A DNA stretch of 64,000 nt from Scortum barcoo. Lineage: Eukaryota > Chordata > Actinopteri > Centrarchiformes > Terapontidae. Location of the stretch: contig CM041535.1 in the NCBI GenBank assembly GCA_023238725.1, forward strand, positions 22,439,230 to 22,503,229, in the 5' to 3' direction. Numbering within the stretch: the first letter of the stretch is position 1; each line of letters opens with the position of its first letter. The notes under the pieces are model-generated. The model saw only the letters and a list, made by a program, of their open reading frames with translations, was not told the DNA's origin and did not search any database. Both the position numbers and the translations under genes were made by a program. Shown here piece after piece: positions 24,478 through 35,400 of this stretch.

Positions 24478-27400
24478 TTTATTTGTTGAAATCCCCACAA
24501 AGCAAATGAAAGTGTAGCTTTTCCAGGAATCGAAGCAAAGAACATAATTTGCACATCTTTACATACTACACACACAGAAACCCACCACTTACAAACCACA
24601 TCCAAATCCTCTGGAGGAAAACTGAGAGACAAATGAACCGTCACCACTGTCATTTCATTTCAGAAATCTTACCGAGGAAAAAAGCAGAGTTTAAAATCCA
24701 CTTTGTACCAAAGAAAAGCCAATTTAAATCAACAAAGTAAACTTTACACAATTAACAGTGCAAATTGTCTTGCTAGGCTTACGTCTTGTCTAAACTGCTC
24801 TATTCTGCCGCCTGTTTTATAATATTGCACACACACACACACATTTATTATACACATCTGCAGAGCCAAACAGACGCTGACATGCTACAGATTTTTAAAG
24901 TGCTAGCCTGGAATTAGATTGAGAGCCAGCCTGCTAAATATTTGGTTCTAAATTCATTACTGAAAAGCAGGCTAGGATGCATTTTAATGGAAAAAAAAAA
25001 ATTTAAATCAGATTTCTATAATTACAGACAAATGTGCTGTGACCCAGAGTGGAACAAACCAACAGAAGAAATCTTAAAAACAAAATAAAAAAAAAAAAAA
25101 ACATTCAGCTGTTTGTTCAGTAATCAACAAGAATACATTCTGTGATGGGAAGAAAAGTGTGGACCTGCTCTGCCAATTCATAAATGCATAGACGTGTTTT
25201 TAAAGATGTTGAAACAGTCAGGAGTCAGGGCTCAGGTCTGTGAGGTTTGGGGTGAAAATAATCGACAGCAACACCTGTGAGACAAAATCCAACATTTCAT
25301 TTTGAGAACGCTTCTGTCCGGCTAATTGTAAGAGCGTGAATTTATTCAATGTTTTTAACCCAAAAGAAAAAAACTGTGACGTGTCCCATATATACTATAA
25401 TCAAAACATTTAAACTGACTAATCAAACCAACACCACAGAAAAAGCAGGAAGAAGAAAGGTTGTTAGTACCATTTGAAAAAAACTCCCTTGACGAAGGCA
25501 GCTGAACAAGGTAACATCTGTTTACAGTAATTTCCACCGATAGTGATACGTATCTCTTTCAAGTCCACAAGCAAACACCAACTAATAACAATTAAGATGT
25601 ACTTTATTTCACTGAAAATAATATACTCTGGATTAATATGTACATGGAAGTTAAAATCAAACAAAGATTTTAAAGATCAGCTTATTATCTGACGTTTAAG
25701 AGAAGGCGGAGATATCAAACAGACAGTTTACGGACAAAGCTGCAACTCAAACCGAACTTGTTTCTGTGAGGAAAGGTACAGTAGTTAAGGTTTTCCAGGC
25801 CTGACGGATAGAGGTAGATAGCAGAGGGCCCCGATCAGGGCCAGAAACCTGAGAAAACACACACCCACTGATTACCCTAACCCTCCAGAAATCAAAACAT
25901 ACATGAATGTACAAACAAAAACCCACGTGCAGGCACATATACAGTGTACGTCTATACAAAAACCACGTCCGTCTAGTGTGCTCTCTAAGACTTAAGTATC
26001 TGAGCCGATTTAAATCTAAGCCAATCAAACACTTAAGTGTCTGTCTCGCAGCCAAACTAACCAGTGACATACTAAAATGCTACACTTTACACATCTGCAA
26101 GTAAATGGTGGTTTTCATAATAAAAAATGTACTGAAGAGTGTGTTTTGTGATAGCACTTTTTGTAAGAACCTGAATAACTGCGTTGTTTTGTTAAAAAGG
26201 TGTTTAAAGGCTGCTGGGCCACAGAGCTGTGTGTTGCACTTAATTCAGCACCAGGACCAACACGCGTTGGCCAATAGTGACTTTGCAGCTGTCAAACTCA
26301 TGTCGACTACAAGTACACGGTGTTCAGGTACCTGCCTGGTTTAAAGATGTTGAAAGTCACATTCAGTGCCGTGAAAACAGTGAGAGGCTTTTAAATCCAA
26401 ACAACTTCTACAGGATTCATGTCTGTGTTGGGAAAAAGGTGAATGTGTCTTTTTTTGTGAGTGTTGACAGTCACTGTGAGATCTCAATGTGCTGATTATG
26501 TCTAACGTTTAAAAGTGAAGAAGCTAAATATGTAGTGATCAAAATGTGATTGTAAAGTTTATCATGTGCGAGGCTTCTTCTTTCATCATCTTGTGCAAAA
26601 ACAGCTGAACATAACTGTGACAGGGGAAAGTAGTGTTTTCTGTGACAAGTTCAAGAGTAAATAGGTTAGTAACAAGTCATAATGAATACTATATTAACTG
26701 TTATAACTTTGACACCAGTGTTTGAGATCAAACTACCTACAGTAAAAACTCACACACAGTATTTATGCTGATAAGTATTTCCATAATGCTTGTGCAATGA
26801 CACCGACATCGGCTTGCTCGAGCAAACTAAGTGAGCCATTTCCTAAAAAAAAAAAAAAAAAAAAAAAAAAGGCACAAAGGCGCTAGCTTTAAGTAGCTAC
26901 AAGGCTCTCTTAGGTCCACCAAGATTACATCTAACCCTATGCTGCTACATTTACACAAATAGTTACAGAAACAAGCCAAAAGAAACAAAGACCACCCAAG
27001 AATTAATACACACAAAATAATCTAGAGACATAAACCTGGCAAAAGAGGAAGTGTAAGTGTGAGCTCGAAGGCGTTTCATATTAAAACAAAGATTTAAAGA
27101 AGCTGCAGACTAACTTTGCAGTCAGTTCCACTGACAGCTGATCATAACTGGCAATTAAAACCAGGTCAAATACAATGAACAGACAGAGACTTTGGTATGT
27201 AGAGAAGACCTTTGACATACCATGTACCAACCTCTGAAGACCTTTGTATGTGGACACTCATATTCGGTGTCATGCTCTTGTGTGTGGATCATACATCATA
27301 CATGCCAACTCTAAATAGGTCAGTCTCTGGCAGAGATTCCATTTTCACATTTAGGACCAGAGACCCTGATCCCACCTTCAGATAAATGGTTTGGATTGTA

Positions 27401-27502
27401 CTCCATCACCCTGTCAATAAAACTCTGCTCTTCCCAGAACATGCCAAAGATTAAATTGATGCAGGCCCTGTTGCATCAACATACTCCACCCCCCTGCCCT
27501 CC
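24478..27502 (-). other. trim36: Probable trim36 3' UTR and downstream sequence
   Basis: After the expected trim36 stop at 27503 there is no further coding exon. Minus-strand AATAAA signals occur at about 25337-25342 and 25606-25611, with the last at 24483-24478, so the 3' UTR may be up to 3 kb long. Which signal is used cannot be decided from sequence. A 26-base A tract lies at 26845-26870. Confidence 0.35.
26845..26870. repeat. Poly(A) tract
   Basis: 26 consecutive A on the plus strand in the presumed trim36 3' UTR (poly-U in the transcript). Confidence 0.9.
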
Positions 27503-27874
27503 TCAGAAGGTCAGTCTCTTAGCGGTGATGAACTCCTCCAGCTGAACCTTGCCGCTACCCATGAGGCCGAAGGCTGGATACATTGTTCCCTGAACAGTCC
27601 ACCTGCCTCTCGTAAAGGCACCTCATGGTGTCGGCGTCGTAAAAATACACGCGACACGCATCATAATCTAAGCACACGCCCAAGCGCTGTGGCATGGGGA
27701 GCACGCGGTTGCCGGGGTCACCGGCCGATGCGCTTCGCCGTGGAGACAGAGGAGGAAGAAGAAGCCTTCGGGATGAAGAGCTTGCCCATGCCCAGGGTGA
27801 GGAGGGTGAAGGGCTGGGAGAGCTCGTAACACGCGTCCTCGCTGCCGCTGTCATGTCCGCTGTCATGGTCATAC
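27503..27874 (-). CDS. trim36: trim36 exon 13 (C-terminal SPRY) with two frame breaks
   Basis: The last coding exon, acceptor AG at 27876-27875 behind a CT-rich tract. It starts in the correct phase (YDHDSGHDSGSEDACYELSQ, then TLLTLGMGKLFIPKA), but that frame meets TGA at 27720-27718. The expected continuation (GNRVLPMPQRLGVCLDYD, then RCLYERQVDCSG) lies in the next frame, so a one-base shift occurs between 27765 and 27723. A second shift of the same direction lies at 27587-27584, after DCSG. The family's end (MYPAFGLMGSG, then LEEFITAK) then follows in the third frame to TGA at 27505-27503. As written, the protein would stop early within the SPRY domain. The gene shows no other decay apart from a phase problem at exon 10, so a sequence error is a real possibility. 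Confidence 0.85.
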
Positions 27875-28730
27875 CTGGTGAAAGAGGAGGAGGAAGAGAG
27901 GGAGGGTAGATGGGCACAGAGACACAAGTTTGTTACGGTCTGTAACGTTTTGAAGTCCAAGTCAAAGTCAGAGACATAATGATGTGTAAAATGAAAAGTA
28001 GAATGATCATTAATATTGAACTCATTCTTCACATGCTTGGGGTAGATTTATTTTTCTAATTATCTTTTATAAAATGTCAGCAAATGGGACCCCATCACAG
28101 TTTCCCAGAATCCAAGGTGACATCTTCAAATGTCTGCCTTTGTCCAAAACGCAAATAAATATTTATAAAGTCAAAGACAAACGCTTTGTCATTTCACCTC
28201 TACTGTTGAGTTTCAGATTTAATTTTTCATGTTTTTTTTGTTTTTTTTTTAAATGATAAAAACCAGACTGACATTACTCTCTTACATATTCTTCTCAAAA
28301 AAGGACTTGTGGTCTTTCAGGCATTTTCTTTAGAGGGAAAAATACACACTAACTCCAAATGCTTCGTTGAATGCTGAATGCTGGTATTTGTCACCTCGCA
28401 TGCATTATGTAATTATCATAGAATCAAAATGTATTGCATAAATATTGTGTTCCTTTACATGCTTTTTACATGAGCTGATCCGCTGAGAATGGCAGGCTTT
28501 GTCTGAGAGTAAGCTCTTTACGAGTTTATACTGGTTCTCTTACATCACAGGATTAGGTATGACTCAAATACACTTAGCGTTCCACTCGAGTGTGTTTGTG
28601 TCTCTGTGTGATGCAGTCAGGTACGTAAAGGTGAAGAGTTTGTCCATAATCGTTAGATATTTGGTGAAACGGACATTAACGTGTAAATGATAGATGTGTG
28701 TTGTGCACATTGAGGCGTGTTCGTGCTTAC
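27875..28730 (-). other. trim36 intron 12
   Basis: An 856-bp intron. It contains a fragment of a common fish interspersed repeat at 28050-28180, listed separately. A (TTTTTTTG)-like T-rich run lies near 28230-28252. Confidence 0.75.
28050..28180 (+). repeat. Interspersed fish repeat fragment
   Basis: The text aaaatgtcagcaaatgggac, then tcacagtttcccagaatcc, then gacatcttcaaatgtctgcc and tttgtccaaaacgcaaa follows the middle of a repeat I know from many teleost genomes (the cgattaatcg-type element). A more 5' part of the same family lies at 47945-48130. Class and name are uncertain. Confidence 0.55.
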
Positions 28731-28844
28731 CTTGGGCTGCTGGTGTCTCGGGGATTGTGAAACCACTCGAGCAGCTTTGAGTCAGAGGCCACTCCGACTT
28801 TAACCATGTACGAGTACGGCTCCACCTTGAAGGCCCAGTAGTGT
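28731..28844 (-). CDS. trim36: trim36 exon 12 (SPRY)
   Basis: A 114-nt exon, acceptor AG at 28846-28845 after GTTTTTTC, donor GTAAGC from 28730. It completes the AG- codon of exon 11 to arginine and reads HYWAFKVEPYSYMVKVGVAS, then DSKLLEWFHNPRD, the SPRY core (human HFWAFRVEPYSYLVKVGVAS). It ends two bases into a codon, matching exon 13 (R-Y-D-H). Confidence 0.94.
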
Positions 28845-29326
28845 CTGAAAAAACAAAAACAAAGCAAGGCCTTTTTTTTACTGCAGGACAGGAAATTATG
28901 ACTCACTGATACACTGATTTTGTGATTGTCCTCTAAAACCCCTGAAATATCACTCTCTGAATGTGGGCTGATAAAGACACAGCACAGAGAAGACAGTATA
29001 ATAATCCCATCACCTTGTGCTCAAAAATAAAATTCCATCTCTGCTCCCTCTCTCCTGAATATTTTATATCCAGGTGGCATGAGATAGATAGTGTCATGAG
29101 CAAGATACCTGTAGGCTTCCACACTGAGAGCTTCTCTGCCTGTGCTTGTCAGTTTTTTTCCCAGATTTAACTCTGAATGGTTAATGTGTGTACGGCTCAT
29201 GTCGTTTTCCTTTCTGCACTGAGGCTCATTTCACAACAGTTATTTGAAAATAAAGACTGCTGCTGGACACAAAACCTTGCTTGCACACAGCCCCAGTGTT
29301 GTAGAGTTTTTTTTTTCCTGGCATAC
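28845..29326 (-). other. trim36 intron 11
   Basis: A 482-bp intron; nothing further recognised. Confidence 0.8.
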
Positions 29327-29510
29327 CTTCCCTGAGAGATGCCCGTGTCCCCAATTATGTAGTCTAGTCCGATGTAGCTGCCCGTCTGCACACGGTCTGC
29401 AGCGAGGAGGAAGGCCATGCCCGCCACGTTCTCCACCGTGTCCCGTCGCTTGTTCAGAATGAGCCGCTCCGTGCTGAAGCCACACTTGTCGCTGAACAGG
29501 AAACCAAAAG
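29327..29510 (-). CDS. trim36: trim36 exon 11 (start of B30.2/SPRY)
   Basis: A 184-nt exon, acceptor CGCGCAG before 29510, donor GTATGC from 29326. It reads FGFLFSDKCGFSTERLILNK, then RRDTVENVAGMAFLLAADRV, QTGSYIGLDYIIGDTGISQG. This corresponds to human FSFLFDEKCGYNNEHLLLN and LLLAAERIQVGYYTSLDYII. It begins two bases into the alanine of the PPAP-A linker and ends two bases into a codon, so both junctions are consistent. Confidence 0.95.
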
Positions 29511-30299
29511 CTGCGCGTGAGGAGGCACAGGGAGGATGAGCCAGAGGAAGGATGAAGTGGGGAGAAGCCAAAAAAAGGACAGAGAGGTGGACAAAACAAA
29601 AAGGAAGAGGGAGGTGGGGGAGAGGTGGACAGCAAGAGATGAAAGAAACCAGAAAGGGCAGGAGAAGAAAAAAAATGTGGTTAGAAGAAAAACACATTTT
29701 GTGAGCACATACAGCTTCTGCAGAAAGCATCGGTTTACTCCCTCTGTTCAATTATGTTTCCAAGATTTTAAAATTATTATTAAATTAAGCGAATTGCTTG
29801 AACAAGTTATTTACAAAGAGCTGCCACATGAGGGCGCTACAGCACAATGTTAGAGACCTACATGCAATCATCATCACATCATGAAGAATAACAGCCTAAT
29901 GAAATTCAATCTCATTTCTTATGTGCGTGCTGCCATTTACATTCCTCATCTGGACGCAATTAAAACACGTTCTATAAATGGACCAAAGGCCGCAATTACC
30001 ATAATCCAGTATACATGCAGGTTGGCATGATTATGCTTGTTCGCTCAACCGTCCTGTGCAATCTGAGATCTACACTGGGGAAGACCACTTCATTTGCATG
30101 TGTCTAGGGAAGTCTTCCAACAACTAGGTCATCATAATGCTAATGGTATATGCCTGCCTAAAGTGTGAGCAGACAACAATGGTGCAGTTTCATGTCAAGT
30201 TATGCAGCAAAGATGCACTGATGCTACAACAACATGCAAATGAGGTTCCATGTCAGAAACATGAGCAGGCTGGTTTAAATGTGTGCAGTAAACACATAC

Positions 30300-30400
30300 A
30301 TTCTCTAATAACTAAATTGTTTTATTATTAATAATTATTATTTTTTAAATTGTTTCTGTAATTTCCCAGCTTGGGATTAATAAAGTATATCTATCTATCT
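30300..30400 (+). repeat. Retroelement 3' tail ending in (ATCT)n
   Basis: The text ttgggattaataaagtatat followed by ATCT repeats is a common end of interspersed repeats in fish genomes. The upstream tttctgtaatttcccagc also fits. The body of the element is not recognisable, so this may be a 5'-truncated copy. A shorter match (gattaataaagcatct) lies at 22650-22665. Confidence 0.5.
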
Positions 30401-30771
30401 CACTGACAACAGCTGCGTACAAAAACAATGGATCAGCTGGCACGACAGTGTGTGTCTTTGGAATTTGCTTAATTTGTGAATATGAAAAAGTGACAGCATC
30501 ACTTTACAGCACAGAGCAAATGTCATGAGGTCTTTAGCAACATGGATGCAGTGATGTGTCATTAAGGATGAAAGAAACATGGGGGTACAATTGCTGTAGC
30601 GTGTATGTATTGATGCATATTTTAAATTTTACATCAAGTTAAGAAGAAGACCTCAATATTCATGACAAGGATTTGTTTTTACAGCAGGTAAATGTCAAGT
30701 AAGCAGCACCTGGGACAGAAAACTGTGTCTCCGCCGGACCTTTAAATCTGTGGGTTCAGTAGTCATGGACT

Positions 30772-30772
<1 letters not shown>

Positions 30773-30816
<44 letters not shown>
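30773..30816. repeat. Poly(A) tract, 44 bases
   Basis: The longest homopolymer in the window, on the plus strand in trim36 intron 10. Length is likely to be uncertain in the assembly. Confidence 0.9.
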
Positions 30817-30819
<3 letters not shown>

Positions 30820-30865
30820 GCTTGTTGTTTGCAATTGCATCCCCTCTTGCTTCGTCATGAGTGGC

Positions 30866-30892
30866 TGTGTGTGTGTGTGTGTGTGTGTGTGT
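30866..30892. repeat. (GT)n microsatellite
   Basis: About 27 bp of perfect GT dinucleotide. Confidence 0.95.
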
Positions 30893-32029
30893 TCCCAAGC
30901 ACATGTTGTCCTCTCCCAGTTGCACCCTGGACTGAAATTTCACCTCATTATGCTGATGCACAGTGAATCCATCCACTTGGTCTTACACGAACCAGAGAGC
31001 ACAGGAATGTGGAAGGTCCAGTCACAACACAAATGACGAGGCTTGTACTGGACATGAATCAAAGCACAGCCGTATCAGACCGGGGAGTGACGTGCCACAT
31101 ATGCATGTGTGTGCAACAGACTGATTTTGACGTGGGCTCCTGACACGGGACATGAAAGAAATAAGTCAAAAGAGAGTGCCACTTCTACTGAAAAGGCCTC
31201 CAACAGCTTCGGATTTTTACTCTTGTGGTGCGTATAGTCAGCACAAAGCAGTCCAGCGCGAGGAGAATTTAATGATCGCCAAGCAGGATGTAAATCAAAG
31301 TGGCACAGTGGGAGGATATGACTCGAATTCAAGTTCAGCAGATGGTTGGGGATGATGATCATTTTTAATGAATTCCACCTTGTGTCTGCAGATGCGACGG
31401 CAGGTTTCTCTTTTCTGAGCTGTCGCGTTGTACAAACACAATCCACTCCCACACACACAGACAAAAGCTATATTGGTTTCAGCCATGTGGAACACAAAAA
31501 CTGTTACCATAGTGATGAACTAAAACTCCACTGTGCTAGTTGAACATTACCTCTTTTGCTGTACATTACCTCTTTTGTGTATGCTATGATTTAAAACGTA
31601 AAAAAAAAAAGCATCACTTATCTGATAATATTCCTAGAAATCGAACCTGATGCAAAACACTCAGGCGTGCTCTGAGAAGTAAAGAGGATAGAGGAGCTTA
31701 GCTGTTGCCTTGGCCAAAAGAGGCCCAATTACAGGGGCTGGTTGTCCAGTAGTCAGAAGCTTAATCCTGTGCATAATAACAGTTAATTAATTCACTTCGC
31801 ATCAGCAACAGCAAAGCTTAAACTGATAAAAATTCAGTCCAAGTATATACTTTTTTTTTTTTTTTTAATTATATTATTAACATTTTGTCTTGAGGAACTA
31901 GGAAATTAAAAGTCTTCACATGGCCTCACACCTCTCTTCTTCCTGTTCCCTTATCCATTTACATCCAACTTAAGACACAAGGTAACACAACTGGTGGCAC
32001 ACAGCAACACACACTCCTCTCAGGCTTAC

Positions 32030-32239
32030 CGGGTGCAGGTGGTGTGTGGAAGGTGACCTCGGGGCTGTAGGGGCTAAACATGGAGTTCCTGCAGCTCCGG
32101 ACCCTGAAGGAGTACAAGCTGTTGGGCTCCAGGTCGGACACCATAGTGCTGGGACCGTACACCCGGTCTGTGGCCCTCCAGGCGCCGCTGTCCTCGCCGT
32201 CCTCCTGGGATGGGGACTGGCTGGCCTGGGCCCCCAAGT
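32030..32239 (-). CDS. trim36: trim36 exon 10 (FN3, second half) with a phase problem at its 5' end
   Basis: The donor GTAAGC from 32029 and the 3' part are clear: DLEPNSLYSFRVRSCRNSMF, then SPYSPEVTFHTPPAP, matching human RVRAYKGSICSPCSREL and HTPPAP. The natural acceptor is the first AG after a 17-base T tract (exon start 32239), but it leaves two bases before the TTG frame that carries these motifs. Exon 9 ends two bases into a codon and needs one. Read with that acceptor the frame runs to TAG at 32076-32074. An acceptor 19 bases further in (exon start 32220) would restore phase; one extra G in the GGGGG run at 32231-32235 would also explain it. Confidence 0.8.
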
Positions 32240-32351
32240 CTGGAGAAAAAAAAAAAAAAAAAGATAATTTGATTTTTTACACACGTCTATGAGCTGGTCT
32301 GTGGGTCTACACAGTCCTCCGCCCGTTATTTCTTCGTATGTTTGCACCCAC

Positions 32352-32469
32352 CTGCGGTATTCGAGCACGTGGTGATCAGTAGGTAGGTGATCGTCAGACA
32401 GCCTCCAGCAAATTGAGGCCTCGTTATAGACTTTGCTGCTGGACAAGTCGATCAGAGGAGGGTCTGGAA
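32352..32469 (-). CDS. trim36: trim36 exon 9 (FN3, first half)
   Basis: A 118-nt exon, acceptor CTCCAG before 32469, donor GTGGGT from 32351. It reads VPDPPLIDLSSSKVYNEASI, then CWRLSDDHLPTDHHVLEYRR. The SKVYN-A-I-W and VLEYR pattern is the FN3 start of TRIM36 (human SKVYNNALINW and YVLEYRK). It completes the codon begun in exon 8 and ends two bases into a codon. Confidence 0.93.
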
Positions 32470-35400
32470 CTGGAGGAGAGATGAAGAAAAGAAAACGAAG
32501 ACAACAAGTCAGTAAAAACGTAAATCAGAGATGGAAAGACTGTCAACACACGTCATCCACTAGTTCATTTTTCAGCTGTGTGCAACAGGAAAGGAGTCTA
32601 AAATATCACAGTGTGCAGACAACAAAATATAATTTTAATGATAAAATGCATTTTATATTGCTCATGTTTCAGAACATATTTCACATGTCAGAGGTTAACG
32701 CTGATGAGGTTATGCAATACGTAACGGATCTTATGCATACGATCATAAACTTCTACAAACAAGGAAATTCCGGTAAAATCTCCTGTGTGTCTTAATCTTG
32801 CTTAGTATAGTGCTTAAGCTCAGTAACTTGGGTTTAGGCAAATGCTGCAGTGTAAGTGTGGCAAAGATTAGATTTGTCAGGATCAGGACTATCCACTCGG
32901 GACAATGGACAACACGAACTTGCATAATGGAGCCTGCTAAGAGGTTTTCACATAGACTTGCTGCCAGTAAATGCACTTTGGAAAGAACAGCCCCCCCCCC
33001 CCACCGACCAATACTACCTCTCTCTCTTCCTCTCTCCCACTTTCACCTTCAATTTTCTTCACTCTCCCTTCAGACCATTTCCCCTTCTTCCAACTCTACT
33101 TCCTCATCACATTTCTTGTTATCCTGTGGAGCATCAGCATTTCCATCTCCGGCCTTACATTCATCAACATACCGGCAGCACCACCTCCAATCCGGCCTGT
33201 CATTTATTTCAGCGGCATCCCATTCTGCGCTGGTTGAGTTCACCTCATCATTTACTGTTCTCTCAGCCTAAAGCTCATTTCTCTGCAGAAACAGAATCAC
33301 ATTACTGCAACCATGTAGGTCACCAGCTTCTCTCTCCATGATCAAGGCTTTTTTTTTTCTCTACAATGTCCCTGTGAGGATTCCCCTCTTCATCGCTTTA
33401 TGATGTTTCTCTCTATAGTTCCCCACCAGTCCTATTTTCTCCATCTTCTGACATTTCCAATCTCTCTCTTTTCTTAAGCAATTTTCTCTCTGCAGACAGA
33501 TTCCCCCTCGCTGACCAGAGTCACCGCTGCCACCGAGCTTTCTGAGCCTCCAAAGTCACTCGGCTAATCCTTGTTCTCCAAAGTCTCTTTCTCCCAGGCA
33601 CAGATCTGCTTTGTGAGCTTGTGTCCTCTTATGCCCCCAAGCAGTTCCTGTATAGATATTTTGCCTTGCTGGTAATGTACAGATACATTATAGAGACTAC
33701 ATCATTATATGAAACAGGATGATCTTGTTTCTGTTGCCATGCCTAATCTTTTTAGTTGATTTTCGAGGTGCGTTTTAACATTTTGTCAAGGAAAATGAAT
33801 GAAAAAAGTATTAAGCCTTCTATCTATAAAGGGACATGCAACATATTTTAAAACAGTACACTCAAGTCTTTTATTCTTTCATTTTGGACAGCACTGGAAG
33901 ACATAGTCATCACTGAGTAATGGTTTGTGACACTTGGCTGCGTCTGTCCAGGGCTCGTTTCAAAAGCCTTTTAGCGTAGCTCGTCTAATCTCACAGCGTT
34001 ACGTGTGTGACTGGGTGAAGTGACAATTACACCTTGGAGTTGCCACCCCAGTGTAAATTACATGCGGGAAACCCTTGATTAAAAAAAAAACTAACAGTGA
34101 CAAATGAGACTGCATGTCCCCCCCCCCGTTTCCAACAGATGGACCAACAGGCAAACATCAAACAGGGCAGTCGGCCATCCAACCCAGCAGGCAGCAGTCA
34201 CCAGAGTCCAGCGTCTATTGATCACATACAGTACAGACTGCTGCCAGACGGACAGACAGACAGCACCAAGGCCAAGTTACACTGCAGAGAAATGCTTTCT
34301 CTTGAGTCAATTTTCATTTCACTGCTTTCTAAATGTGAGAGGACATGCCTTTCTCTCCTCAAATGCACTTTATCCTGTGCTGCAATATATTTAAGAGGAC
34401 GTTTATTGAATTAAAACTTTGTCTCAAGGTGGAAATAGCTGAGGGAAGTGCTGTTCTCAGCCTGACGTTTTGAGGAAACTCTGATTTGAAACGGAAAACA
34501 AACGGGCATTTACACTCCACAGCACAGTCTTTCAAAGCCTCTCGAGCAGCGGGGCCACAGCTGGGTTAACGCAAGAGAGCACAAACACGCCGTTCTTCTA
34601 GAGGGGAAGATATGACTACAAAACATGAATGAGCTATAGGCATCAAACACATACAGCCATTATACACCCACAAACTAGCTGGCAATCATACTCAGAACAG
34701 ATGTTAAGTCATGTTTTTGTTGAGCAAAGGACAAGACGTACTACAGAAACATCTGTATAATGGATGTACAAGAGCTTCGGGGCACTATCCAGAGATACTA
34801 TAGTGGCTCCTTGCTGCATCATCCGCTAAGACTTCAATTTAATTAATGCTGTGTGTGTGTATAAAGGCCCCTACAGCTTCTTTTTCTCTCTCTGAGCTCT
34901 GACTAAGAGCATCATCAGCTCCCACAGGCCACTTAGATTAAAAGACACACATCAATGTGAACGCCACCCAACCCACCGAATGCAGCACTTCCCCAAAAGG
35001 ATGCAGAATGATTAGTTTGGGGTACATTCGGCTCCGGTACACGGATTATAGAAGAGAGAAGAAAAATAATGAATGCAATTTAAAAAACTGTAAGATGAGG
35101 ACTGAGAAAATTATTTTTAATATGTTCATCTCAGGATAATTCTGATCTCAGGATATTGTTCATCCATAAAAAGAAAACTGCAGAATAGATAATGGAACTA
35201 AACTAATTTGGGGAAACATCTTATAGAAAAAGAGTATTCGGTTTATATTAAATACTGCAGATGAGAAGTAGTAATGCATATTTTAGATGAAAAATCAACA
35301 CCACAAACACATGATGGAAACAAAGCATTTTAACATTAAAATCACAATTTTCTAAGTTCACACAAGTCTAAGTCCTGTTCAAAAGCATCAATCTGAATCA

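Larger units (their letters stand above)
29511..32029 (-). other. trim36 intron 10
   Basis: A 2.5-kb intron. It carries a retroelement-like tail with (ATCT)n near 30300-30400, a 44-base A tract (30773-30816), a (GT)n at 30866-30892 and an A/T tract at about 31849-31868. Open frames reading through exon 11 into this intron are not real exon extensions. Confidence 0.75.

Noticed and set aside
29197..29751. 184-codon minus-strand open frame around trim36 exon 11
   Set aside because: Only 29327-29510 is exon. The rest is read-through into both introns, past a clear acceptor and donor.
32798..33271. 157-codon plus-strand open frame
   Set aside because: It is caused by a CT-rich stretch in trim36 intron 8; the translation is serine, leucine and proline-rich without motifs.
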